DNA from: Verrucomicrobiota bacterium JB024
Lineage (GTDB): Bacteria > Verrucomicrobiota > Verrucomicrobiia > Opitutales > Cerasicoccaceae
Direction: 5' to 3'
DNA length: 64,000 nt
Assembly: GCA_030673825.1 (NCBI GenBank)
Contig: JAUTCS010000088.1
Span: 112,465-176,464, forward strand
The notes beneath the pieces are model-generated. The model was given only the letters and a program-made list of their open reading frames with translations. It was not told where the DNA came from and made no database searches. The position numbers were made by a program, and so were the translations under genes. This document shows positions 8,486 through 17,581 of this stretch, one piece after another; position 1 is the stretch's first letter; every line of letters begins with the position of its first letter.

Positions 8486-9231
8486 ACGATTACTTCGACC
8501 AGCGACTACGATCACAGGAAATTCTGGATAGCAACACCGGGGATCGCCCCGAAATGGACAGATCCCTCAATACCCAGGAAGAAAAGGATTCAATCGTCTC
8601 CCAAGAAACCGCTGCACAAATTAAAGCCGCAGTGCAGGAACTCCTCAAATACGGGTTGGTTGAAGCGTCGGCAAAGCCGAACATATACCGCGAACTCAAA
8701 CAGAACCCTGAGACGATAAAGCGGACCCTGGAACCCTTCGATTTACAAATGGCCCTGGATGAGGTACGCGGGATTGCGTTTCTCGAAGTGCTACCCGCCG
8801 GGGAGGAGGCTGATGCCAACGATCCCTGGCAGCATCCTCTGGTCAGACGCCAGCGCCTGACCACGGAGCAATCTTTGCTGGTTGCCATACTGCGCCAGGC
8901 CTACGTTGCTTATGAGCAAACTCACGGCATTGGTGCTTCCGACGCCCGCATCGATTTCGAGGAGTTACTGGCCCAGTTTTCGGTTTACATGGGTTCCTCC
9001 GGCAGCGACAAAGCTGACACGGAGCGGCTCCGGCGCGTTCTTACCCAACTGGTAACACATGGCATCGCGAGTGAGCCGGACAAGGAAAACCAGGTTGCGA
9101 TCCGCCCCATCATTGTGCATCTGGCCAATCCTGAGCACCTAGCCCTGTTGCTGGAACACTTTCGCAAGCTGGCCAGCAACTCGCTCACCAGCCATACAGA
9201 GTCTGAGCCAAATGTGGGGGACGAGGCATGA
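8482..9231 (+). CDS. jetB: Wadjet type I JetB (DUF4194, MukE/MksE-like KITE subunit)
   Basis: A 249-aa KITE-type accessory subunit. After a poorly conserved ~40-residue leader comes the DUF4194-like core: AVQELLKYGLVEASAKPNIYRELKQNPETI, then LQMALDEVRGIAFLEVLPAGEEADANDPWQHPLVRRQRLTTEQSLLVAILRQAY. The last block is the family's signature of a winged helix leading into L-x-x-x-x-S-L-L-x-x-x-L-R. In Wadjet, JetB dimers sit on the JetA kleisin. Start at the ATGA overlap with jetA; its own stop overlaps the jetC start the same way (9228-9231). Confidence 0.9.
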   Translation: MNDYFDQRLRSQEILDSNTGDRPEMDRSLNTQEEKDSIVSQETAAQIKAAVQELLKYGLVEASAKPNIYRELKQNPETIKRTLEPFDLQMALDEVRGIAFLEVLPAGEEADANDPWQHPLVRRQRLTTEQSLLVAILRQAYVAYEQTHGIGASDARIDFEELLAQFSVYMGSSGSDKADTERLRRVLTQLVTHGIASEPDKENQVAIRPIIVHLANPEHLALLLEHFRKLASNSLTSHTESEPNVGDEA

Positions 9232-12200
9232 AATCAAGCGAAGAAGCCGTACTGTTCACCTTAGAGAGAGCCGCCTTTCAACTGCGTCGCTTCGAGGTTT
9301 TCAACTGGGGGCCTTTCTCCGGTATGCACGCCGCCGAAATCGATCCACAGGGGACGGCGATTATTGGGATGACCGGTAGCGGAAAAACTACCTTGATTGA
9401 CGGCTTTGTTACCTTACTCACCGAGTATCCCAAATACAATCTCGCTTCGACCGGCGGCCATGAAAGTGACCGCAGCCTCATGGCTTACGTGCGCGGCGTC
9501 GTCGGCTCCGGTAACGACAGCGGTGATGCTACTCACATCTCGCGCAAGGGCAAAACAATGACTGGGCTCTGTGCCACCTACAGCGACGGGCAGGAAGAGC
9601 TTCGGCTGGCCGCGATTATCTGGATAGATGGCACAAGCTTCGCTGTGAGCGATCTCAAACGTGCCTGGCTCTTTTCGCGTGATCCGCGTCACTCGTTGGA
9701 GCAATGGCTAAGCGTTCATAGTCAGGGAGGTCTGCGACTTCTCAAGCAACAGCTACGCGATCAGGACGAAGCCCAGCTCTACGACGCGTCCAACGGAGGC
9801 AAGCGCGCCTATCTGGCACGCGTCCGCAGTTTCTTTGAAGTCTCCGATAACGCTTTCACCCTGCTAAACCGCGCAGCTGGACTCAAGCAACTCAACAGCA
9901 TCGACGTCATTTTTCGTGAATCAGTGCTCGATGACCGATCGGCTTTTGACCGCGCTACAGAGGTTGCGGACGACTTTAATAACCTTGCGGAAATCCATCA
10001 AGAGCTTGAGACCGCAGAACGCCAACAGCAGTCGCTTTTACCCGTAAAAAAGCTTTTTGCGGATTATCATGCCATCAAAGAAGAACTCGCCCGCAAGCAA
10101 AAGTTGTCCGACCTGCTGACGGTTTGGTTCGCTTTGCAGGGAAAGCGCCTATGGCAGTCTCGGCTGGTCGAACTCGAAGCCAGCGAGCATGCCCGGAAAA
10201 AGGAACTCGACGAGGCGCAACAAGCAGTGGATAAGGCCAAGCGCGAGGTCGAGGTGTTGCAGGAAAAATACCTCAAGGCGGGAGGCAGCGACGTGGATTC
10301 ACTACGACAGCTTATCGAAACCTATAGCAAGGACACCGTTCGACTTAGAGGCAACGCAACGGACTATCAAGCCTTGTGCCAAACATTCGATTTGCCTCAC
10401 GAGATTGCTGAAACGCCTTTCGCCAATGCGCAGGAAAAGGCAAAATCGATTTGCGAGCGATTGCACGGGGAGCAACTGACCGCGAGCGAGTTGGCTTACA
10501 AAACTGGCGGTGATTCAAAACAAGCCGACGCAAAACAGGAAGAACTGCAATCCGAGCTGAAAGCGGCGCAGGCCAAACCTGACTCGAATATTCCCAGCCA
10601 CTACCAACGCTTTCGCGATCTCCTGGCGGCGGAGTTGAATGTCGACACCGAAGCCCTACCCTATGCAGGCGAACTGGTGCAGGTTCGCGAAAGTGAAAGC
10701 AGTTGGCGTGGCGCGATTGAGCGTGCCTTGGGTGGCAACCGGCTTCGATTGCTCGTTCCGCAGGATAAACTAAAGACCGCGCTGCGCTGGGTAAATACCC
10801 ACGAACACGGTCTGCATATTCGCCTGCTCGAAGCAGGCTCAAGCGTGAAATCAGCGGCGGACTTTTTCAACGACGGATTTCTCCGCAAGCTGGAATACAA
10901 ACCGCATCCGCTGCGGGATGCCCTGAAAGTATTTTTGGCCTCCTACGACCTGCACTGCGTGGATTCGCCTGAGGAGTTGGAACGCACCCCACACGGACTG
11001 ACCCGCGCGGGCCTCATCTCCGGAAAACGCGGGCTCTTTGAAAAGAAAGACCAGCGGCGGCTCGACCAGGACTGGTGCACGGGCTTCAGTAATCGCGACC
11101 GCCTGGCCAGCCTGAACCAACAGCTCACCGAGGCCAAGCGTCAGGCCGAGGCCGCAGACAAGGCGTTCTCGGATGCGCGGGAACATGACCAACGCCTTAA
11201 GCAGCAAATCCAACTCCTCGACACTTTGCTCAAGCTGAGCTTCGAGGAAATCGATTATCCTGCCTTAGAAGCAAAAGTTGCAGAAGGCGAAACGAAGCTC
11301 AAAGAGCTGACCGACCCACAATCAGATGCTGGACGCGCACTCAAGGATTACGAAGACAGTAAAAAGATAAAGGACGGTTTAGACAAGGCGCGCGACGAAG
11401 CACTGCTTGCGCATGATTCCGTGAAGCGAAAAGCCGATGGCGCTCGAAAACAAATTGAAGCCTGCATAGAGCGTGTCGGCGATGGCTTCTCTATTGAAGA
11501 CCAGCAACTGGCTGATGCACAGCTTTCCATCAGTACTCGGGTCGAGGCAGAAAACCTGACAGCGGAAGAAAATCGTCAACGGACGGAATTGGCGTCAGCG
11601 ATTCAGCAGCAGCAAAGTAAACTCAACGAACAGCAAAGCAGCCTTGTGCGCGCCATGATGAAAGCCAAAGAAGCTGATACTGGCGCGCTGGCCGAGGCAG
11701 GCACTGACATGGAAGACATCCCTGCCTATCTTTCCCGGCTTCGCGTGCTGACCGAAGAAGCCTTACCGGCCAAACGTAAACGCTTCCTGGACTACCTTAC
11801 ACGCTCCTCAGACCAGGGCGTAAACCAACTCCTGGCATCTGTGGAAGAGGAAGTCGCTCGCATTGAGGAACGCATCCACGATCTCAACCAAAGCCTGGAG
11901 AGTGTGGACTTCAAGCTAGGGCGCTTCCTGAAGTTGGAGACGCAAAAGGTGGTGCATGAAAGCCTGCGCAGCTTCGAACGCGCCCGCAAACAGCTACGAG
12001 CGGCCGCGCTTCGCACCGAAGACAACGAGGGGCACTACCGTGCGCTGCAGGCGATCATCCTCCTGTTGCGCGAAGCCGTGGACAAAAAACACACAGTCGG
12101 TGCGCGTGCCTTGCTCGATCCACGCTACCGAGTGGAGTTTCATGGCGTGGAAATCGAACGCTCAAGCGGCGAGGTGAAGGAGCGCTTCAAGGGCTCTCAA

Positions 12201-12572
12201 GGAGGCTCCGGAGGCGAGAAAGAGATTATTGCCAGCTACATCTTAACCGCGTCGCTCTGCTATGCCCTGAGCCCAGAGGGGGGACGATTCCCGCTGCATA
12301 GCACCATCGTGCTGGACGAGGCCTTTTCTAAAAGCTCTCGCGCAGTAGCCAACCGGATTGTCAATGCCTTGCGGGAGTTTAAACTGCACCCCATTTTCGT
12401 CACACCGAACAAGGAAATGCGCCTGCTGCGCACGCACACACGCTCCGTGGTGTACGTCCACCGTAAAGAGTCGCGAGCAACCTTGGCCTCCATTAGCTGG
12501 CGCGAGCTAGAAGAACGTCTCGACAGGAAAAGCGTATCACCCGAGGCGACGGATACCACAACCAAAACGTAA
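9228..12572 (+). CDS. jetC: Wadjet type I JetC (SMC-like ATPase, MukB/MksB-like)
   Basis: A 1114-aa SMC-type motor ATPase that extrudes DNA loops in the Wadjet complex. Walker A is GMTGSGKT at residues 47-54. Long heptad-rich coiled-coil arms occupy about residues 260-450 and 640-900, split by a hinge-like globular region around 470-640 (YAGELVQVRESESSWRGAIERALG, the MukB/JetC hinge type). The C-terminal head carries the ABC signature SGGEKE near residue 994 and Walker B IVLDEAF near 1025-1031. The segment VNALREFKLHPIFVTPNKEM follows, as in DUF3375-linked JetC proteins. All ATPase motifs are intact. It overlaps jetB (ATGA) and jetD (TAATG). Confidence 0.95.
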   Translation: MKSSEEAVLFTLERAAFQLRRFEVFNWGPFSGMHAAEIDPQGTAIIGMTGSGKTTLIDGFVTLLTEYPKYNLASTGGHESDRSLMAYVRGVVGSGNDSGDATHISRKGKTMTGLCATYSDGQEELRLAAIIWIDGTSFAVSDLKRAWLFSRDPRHSLEQWLSVHSQGGLRLLKQQLRDQDEAQLYDASNGGKRAYLARVRSFFEVSDNAFTLLNRAAGLKQLNSIDVIFRESVLDDRSAFDRATEVADDFNNLAEIHQELETAERQQQSLLPVKKLFADYHAIKEELARKQKLSDLLTVWFALQGKRLWQSRLVELEASEHARKKELDEAQQAVDKAKREVEVLQEKYLKAGGSDVDSLRQLIETYSKDTVRLRGNATDYQALCQTFDLPHEIAETPFANAQEKAKSICERLHGEQLTASELAYKTGGDSKQADAKQEELQSELKAAQAKPDSNIPSHYQRFRDLLAAELNVDTEALPYAGELVQVRESESSWRGAIERALGGNRLRLLVPQDKLKTALRWVNTHEHGLHIRLLEAGSSVKSAADFFNDGFLRKLEYKPHPLRDALKVFLASYDLHCVDSPEELERTPHGLTRAGLISGKRGLFEKKDQRRLDQDWCTGFSNRDRLASLNQQLTEAKRQAEAADKAFSDAREHDQRLKQQIQLLDTLLKLSFEEIDYPALEAKVAEGETKLKELTDPQSDAGRALKDYEDSKKIKDGLDKARDEALLAHDSVKRKADGARKQIEACIERVGDGFSIEDQQLADAQLSISTRVEAENLTAEENRQRTELASAIQQQQSKLNEQQSSLVRAMMKAKEADTGALAEAGTDMEDIPAYLSRLRVLTEEALPAKRKRFLDYLTRSSDQGVNQLLASVEEEVARIEERIHDLNQSLESVDFKLGRFLKLETQKVVHESLRSFERARKQLRAAALRTEDNEGHYRALQAIILLLREAVDKKHTVGARALLDPRYRVEFHGVEIERSSGEVKERFKGSQGGSGGEKEIIASYILTASLCYALSPEGGRFPLHSTIVLDEAFSKSSRAVANRIVNALREFKLHPIFVTPNKEMRLLRTHTRSVVYVHRKESRATLASISWRELEERLDRKSVSPEATDTTTKT

Positions 12573-13732
12573 TGAAGTCGCCTTCCGAGCTTGCCGCTAA
12601 GCTAGCCCGTCAATGGGACAATGCAGATCTGCGCGAGCAGCGTCTCACACAACCTCAGGCTTGGCCCCTTTCACTCAGTATCGGCAAACCAGGCGCTGCT
12701 GTGATTAGAAACGATTTGAACCGGGTCCGAACTCACCTCCAGGCATGGCAAGCCTGCCCTATCGGTGAGGTCGAGTGGCATACAGTGAGTTACCGCGATG
12801 CGGCCGACAGTATCGTAGTCCCACTGAAATGGCAGTTGCGATCACCCTCGGAATGGATCGCCGCCAGCGGCCAGGCGTCCATTACCAATGAATACGAGAC
12901 ACTAAATGAACTCTGCCAAAAGACGAACCCACGCTATCATCGGCTGTGGATGCGCCAACGCTCCTGGTGGCGAGGCAAGCCCATTGACGAAATACTACTA
13001 GCCAGTTCCCTGGCCGATCAACTCGGCCCCGGATGCGCTGCGGGCGCCCCCCTCAGAACACTCTCTGGCATCGGCAACGACACCAAATTCTTTGAGCGCA
13101 ATCGGGCGCTCTTGCTTGCTCTGTTGGATCTTCGTTTCGAAGGCGAGGCTGGCAAGCTCGGCCTGGAAGGATTTCTCGGAGCCATGCCCGAAGGCGAACA
13201 CTGGCTCCTGGTGGCCGATCTGGATGGCGCATTATTGCCCTTTGAACTATTACGTGTTCGTGCCTCTGAACTTGAAGGTGGAGCCATTTTACCCGGTCAA
13301 CAGTTTCTGGTTGTGGAAAACGAGCGTTGCCTCTTCATGCTTCCAAAGCTGCCAGGCGTTTTGGCTATACTGGGCAGCGGCCTGAACCTCCGCTGGCTCT
13401 CAGCTCCTGCCTTTACGGATCGCGAAATCGCCTACTGGGGCGATATGGACACCTGGGGTCTAACCATGCTCAGCATGGCCAAATCGTATCGCCCCAACCT
13501 GCGACCACTTTTGATGAACCGAGAACTGTTCGATAAATATGCCGAAGGGCGTGCTGTTCAGGAAAAAAGCCAAGCAAGACTGCCAATGGAACACACGTTG
13601 ACCAAGGAAGAAACAGACTTATTTAACCATCTGGCTTGTCGTGAATATGGACGACTGGAGCAGGAATTCCTGCCTGCTGGAATTGTCGAAGCGACCCTGA
13701 ACGAGTGGCATGAAAGACATCATCCAGGATAG
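12572..13732 (+). CDS. jetD: Wadjet type I JetD (DUF3322 + Toprim nuclease)
   Basis: A 386-aa nuclease subunit that cleaves plasmid DNA after loop extrusion stalls. The N-terminal half is DUF3322 (ELAAKLARQWDNADL... then VEWHTVSYRDAADSIVVPLKWQL). The C-terminal half is DUF2220, a topoisomerase VI-A/Spo11-like Toprim fold. Its acidic residues are visible: Glu249 or Glu251 in FLVVENERCLF, and the D-x-D pair Asp291/Asp293 in YWGDMDTWG. The His/Arg-rich TNPRYHRLWMRQRSWWRGK segment fits the DNA-binding part. The gene begins inside the jetC stop (TAATG at 12570-12574), so all four subunits are translationally linked. Nothing looks truncated; the system should be functional if expressed. Confidence 0.94.
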   Translation: MKSPSELAAKLARQWDNADLREQRLTQPQAWPLSLSIGKPGAAVIRNDLNRVRTHLQAWQACPIGEVEWHTVSYRDAADSIVVPLKWQLRSPSEWIAASGQASITNEYETLNELCQKTNPRYHRLWMRQRSWWRGKPIDEILLASSLADQLGPGCAAGAPLRTLSGIGNDTKFFERNRALLLALLDLRFEGEAGKLGLEGFLGAMPEGEHWLLVADLDGALLPFELLRVRASELEGGAILPGQQFLVVENERCLFMLPKLPGVLAILGSGLNLRWLSAPAFTDREIAYWGDMDTWGLTMLSMAKSYRPNLRPLLMNRELFDKYAEGRAVQEKSQARLPMEHTLTKEETDLFNHLACREYGRLEQEFLPAGIVEATLNEWHERHHPG

Positions 13733-14035
13733 GAAAACTACAATGAGAAGGGGGCGGTGAAACGATTGGAACAATTACTGCAAGTGAATATAGCTCTAAT
13801 GAAACATATAAACGCACCAAAATGAGCAAAATCGCTTCACCATGAGTTCCTTCGCGTTGGCAACCTCTATATTTCTCAATCTGCACGAATAAAGGCATTC
13901 ACACATTCTAAAACCTGCCGCCTGCCAACGAAGAATCGTTCCAAAACTGTTCGCAATTCAGTCCCTCCCTCTCCGCCATTCTATCAGGGCTCTAGCGTTT
14001 ACAATCAGAAGGATTCAGTGTAATTTTTCTGAAAA
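13733..14035. other. spacer between Wadjet and the recombinase, nothing recognised
   Basis: About 300 bp with no supportable gene, tRNA or clear terminator. An attachment site for the downstream recombinase could lie here, but I found no direct repeat pair flanking the jet operon by eye. Confidence 0.4.
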
Positions 14036-15467
14036 ATGCCCACAAATGCCAGACCTCGGAGTCTGCCCAAGCCCTCCGTTTTCAAGAACGCCTCCACCAA
14101 CCAGTGGGTGTGCGAGTATTTTGAGTTCGACGAGCAGGGACGCCCCAAGGCGCGGCGCAAGTCCTTCGTCCGGGACCTGAAACGGGACGGAAAATCCGCC
14201 ACCTTGGCCGAGCAGCGCACCGCCGCCCTCGCCCTGCAAGCGTCCATGCTCAAGGACCGCGAGGAACAGGAGCGCTTAGAACGGCGCGAGCGTGAACAGG
14301 TCCACCTCACCCCCAAGCAACTGCGCGAAGCCAAAGCCGCCTTCGCCATCTTCGAGCGAATCCCCGACCGTAGCAAAAGCCTTGTCGATGCGGTCATGGT
14401 TTACCGCGACCATCTACCGGCTGGCGGTGGACAGCCCGCCGCTGGGCGAGTGCGTCCGCATCTTCCTCAGCCGCAAGCAGCAGGCTGCCGAGAAAGGCAA
14501 GCTCAGCGCGGAGACTTACATGACGCTCAAACAGCGCCTGAACAACCTGCGCAAGACCTTCGCGGCCAAGCATCCCGGCATCACGATCGGGGCGGTCACC
14601 TCCCGTCAGCTGATCCAATTCTTCGAGGGGCTGGACGTGGCCGAACGCACGCTGGAAAATTATCTCGCCGACATCGGCAACTTTTTCAACGACGCCTCCA
14701 ACCCCAAGGACGAACACCGCTTCATAAACAAGAATCCGATGGACGGCGTGCAGGTGCACTACCGCAAATTCAACGGCCTGCGTCTCGCCAAAGCGACGCA
14801 AACGCAACGCAACACCCCCATGATCCTGCAACTGGAGGCCGTGAAGCATGTCCTGCGCGTCGCCCATGCCCAGCGCAAGCGCGGCATGCTCGGCTTTGCC
14901 GTCTGCGGCCTGTTCGCCGGAATGCGCCCCAGCGAAGTCTTTGATCTCGTCGCTCAGCCCGACTATTGGGAACGCTTTATCAAATTGGAGGAAGGCATCA
15001 TCCGCATCGACGGCTTCGGCAAAAAGCGCGATCAGCGCACGATCCTCCTGAGCGACTGCGCGCTGGCCTGGCTACGCTTTCTCGAAGCGGAAAAACTGCC
15101 GCTGTGCTTCCATTACAACCCAAACAGTAACAACGTCCGCTACGCCCACTTCCGGGCGCTGGCCTTCCTGCCCGAGGGCGACGGCGAACGCCTGATCAAG
15201 CTGCGTCGGGCCGTCAAGGGCGGGCACAAGCCCACTGAGGACGAAAACCGCTTTGCCAAACGCTGCCGCAAGACCCTGCAAACGTTTCAAGACGTACTTC
15301 GCCACACCTACGGCACGCACTACTACTACGCCTGCGGCTTCGACAAGCACAAGACCATCGAGCAGACGGGCCACAGCTCCGAGGTCTTCGTCGAACACTA
15401 CCGCGGCCTCCTCAACAGCCCCAAAGACGCCGAGGTGTACTTCGAACTGTACCCGGCGAAGGCTTAG
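14036..15467 (+). pseudogene. tyrosine recombinase/integrase, frameshifted
   Basis: A phage-type integrase split over two frames. Frame 1 from ATG 14036 encodes an N-terminal domain (FKNASTNQWVCEYFEFDEQG... then SLVDAVMVYRDHL). The protein continues in another frame from about 14415 (RLAVDSPPLGECVRIFLSRKQQAAEKGKLS...) through a SAM-like core-binding domain to the catalytic domain. There the Arg of GMRPSEVFDL, the R-H of VLRHTYGTH (Asp replaces the first His of H-x-x-R), the His of TGHSS and the Tyr of VEHYRGL are all present. A one-base shift between 14402 and 14420 therefore breaks an otherwise complete gene of about 475 codons. Programmed frameshifting is possible, but I see no slippery run. 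It stops 10 bp before the convergent secretin-like gene. Likely the former mobiliser of the Wadjet island. Confidence 0.8.
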
Positions 15468-15477
15468 ATATTGTAGA

Positions 15478-17523
15478 TCAGTTAGTTTCAACTGCTGGCA
15501 GTAGAGCTTCGACGGGAAGCCTCTCCGTGTTTACGCGGGTCTTGAACGATGATTTTTCGTTGCTGTCCGAGGCTGGAATAAATGTCGTTTCGGTCTCCAT
15601 CCTGTCATCTCTTTGGACGGTAGTGAGGGTGAAGTACGCACCATTCACGTCACGAACTTGTAATTTCGAGTTTGCTGTCGGGCCGGACTCGTCATGAAGT
15701 GACGGAATGGCTTCGAATTGAACCCCGTTGGCGGGTTCATCGGACGGGTAGCCTTTCAACAGTAAACGTGCGCTACAAAAAGCCCTGGAGGAAAGAGAAA
15801 TCTCAACGTCCATTGATTCCGTATTCACCGAGGCACTGACTGACACGACTTCGGGGTACTCAAGCTTACGCAGGATCGCCAATATTTTGGTGTGGTTCTC
15901 TGCTGTTTGTGCAATGATAAATTGCGTGCCGTCGAATGCCAATGCTGCCTCGTCGGGAAATGCTACTCCCTGATCGATAAAAGCCTGCTTGCAGTTTTTT
16001 TCCAAGTCGTCGGGAGCGCTGGAAGGCATAGATGGCGAGAAAGGATCGACCGGGGAGAATGGATCACGGGAACCATTCTTTGTGAACGCGGGATCGCATA
16101 GCTTCTCAATCGCACGGCGACTGATCGGATAAAATTCTGTGCGCATCGACGTGGGGTCGCGACCAAATCGCTCATAAGCCGGGGTAACCAGCTCCACACC
16201 AGTACGGATACGAACATTCGTCGGTACCCCAATCCCCTTCGAACACTGCACCGTTGCCAAGTCCTGAGAGCCTCCCGAATAGCTGCTGCTTTCGGTCCAC
16301 AATTCCAGACATTCGGCTCCCTCAAAATCCTTAATAATAAAGCTATTTTTAAAATCGATAGATTTATCCTCGTTGACCGACGGAGTCATCTCCAGTTCAA
16401 GCTCGTGTCCAACTATAGCGTCCCCGGAACTTCCCTGCTTACGATTTTTTATATAATTAACCAGTGCCGTACGCCCAGAAAGCGTTGCAACAAAAAGACC
16501 AACACTGCCACTCGGTGTTTCAATCTCAGATGACAGCTCCACTAACTTCGGGGTATCGTATCGACGCATGATCTGGCGAATGCGATTGAGCGTTTCCGGG
16601 CGCGCCCTGATAATTATCGAATCGCCGGTAAAAACCACCCCCACATCTGGACTCGGGTCAAACACAACACCCGCCTTCGTAAAGAAATCCTTGAGAGCAT
16701 CACCCACGCTATTGCTTTGTGATGGCAGGTTTTGCCTATGCTCCTTGAATATTTTTTCCGCTACGGCCTCATTGATTTTGGTACTGAAATCGAGCGTACG
16801 CAACACACGCATTTCCCAGCGCCGTTCTATCGTGATATCACCATCAGTCCGGCGGGTTCCGCCTAGCGATAGCAACTCCATCTGCGTTAAGACGATTTCC
16901 GAGCGAAGACCAAAGTGATCAAACAGCTCGTTGTGTGGAGTGAGAATTTCCAGCTTGAATGCCGCATTGCCATTCTTTTCCAGATTAGGAATGATTTCGA
17001 GCAAGCTTGTGAAACCTTGGGCACCCAGATCCATGGCCTTCGCCAGTTCCTCGGTGTAAATCGGCTCCAGCTCAAATTGGAGCTCCTTCTGCACGTTGCG
17101 CCATGACTGAACATAGAGCGGCTGTGAGGCGTAGCGGACACGTCTGATCCGGTTGCCATTCTGAAAGGTTTCCGCTGCCAGAAAAAATTGTACTTCAATC
17201 AGGCCTGTCGATGCATGAGAATTGAGAGCTTTGGCCAACTCTCCCACCGAATCAATACTGAGCGTTATGCGGACCACAGCCCCCTCCAACTCAAATTTCG
17301 CTTTGGGGTCAGCAAGCAGCTGGATTCCCTGAGCCTTCAGACGGGCGAGCAACTCGGTACGAAAGTCCGGGAAGGTTGTGTCCGAGTCAGCGGGCAGGCG
17401 CAGTGAGCGAATATCGTCTACTGAGTATTCCAGCGTAACGTAATCCGCCGGTTCGGAAGCATGTCCGCCTAACGCGACTATCAGGCAGCAAGCAACGAAG
17501 AGAGGACGCAGAATGATTTTCAT
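15478..17523 (-). CDS. exported protein with two secretin-N-like repeats, no secretin pore
   Basis: A 681-aa protein with a Sec signal peptide (MKIILRPLFVACCLIVALGGHA). Two related modules are visible. One is at about residues 275-345 (GDALKDFFTKAGVVFDPSPDVGVVFTGDSIIIRARPETLNRIRQIMRRYDTPK). The other is at about 515-580 (KQAFIDQGVAFPDEAALAFDGTQFIIAQTAENHTKILAILRKLEYPE). Both have the short-helix/strand layout of N0/N1 domains of secretins (D-x-x-V-x-F-x-G-x-x-I-I-x-x-x-x-x-x-x-x-x-I...). Each is followed by a beta-rich region. There is no C-terminal secretin barrel, so it cannot itself be an outer-membrane channel. A linker near residue 490 reads DPFSPVDPFSPS and resembles the DPFAPAAGG linker of the divergent vWA protein, suggesting a shared partner or ancestry. 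Function unknown; periplasmic scaffold or sensor is inference. Confidence 0.6.
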   Translation of the reverse strand: MKIILRPLFVACCLIVALGGHASEPADYVTLEYSVDDIRSLRLPADSDTTFPDFRTELLARLKAQGIQLLADPKAKFELEGAVVRITLSIDSVGELAKALNSHASTGLIEVQFFLAAETFQNGNRIRRVRYASQPLYVQSWRNVQKELQFELEPIYTEELAKAMDLGAQGFTSLLEIIPNLEKNGNAAFKLEILTPHNELFDHFGLRSEIVLTQMELLSLGGTRRTDGDITIERRWEMRVLRTLDFSTKINEAVAEKIFKEHRQNLPSQSNSVGDALKDFFTKAGVVFDPSPDVGVVFTGDSIIIRARPETLNRIRQIMRRYDTPKLVELSSEIETPSGSVGLFVATLSGRTALVNYIKNRKQGSSGDAIVGHELELEMTPSVNEDKSIDFKNSFIIKDFEGAECLELWTESSSYSGGSQDLATVQCSKGIGVPTNVRIRTGVELVTPAYERFGRDPTSMRTEFYPISRRAIEKLCDPAFTKNGSRDPFSPVDPFSPSMPSSAPDDLEKNCKQAFIDQGVAFPDEAALAFDGTQFIIAQTAENHTKILAILRKLEYPEVVSVSASVNTESMDVEISLSSRAFCSARLLLKGYPSDEPANGVQFEAIPSLHDESGPTANSKLQVRDVNGAYFTLTTVQRDDRMETETTFIPASDSNEKSSFKTRVNTERLPVEALLPAVETN

Positions 17524-17581
17524 GGAATTGGGGTAGCAAAGGTTATAGGTGTATATATCGTATCAACGCCATTACCTCACG

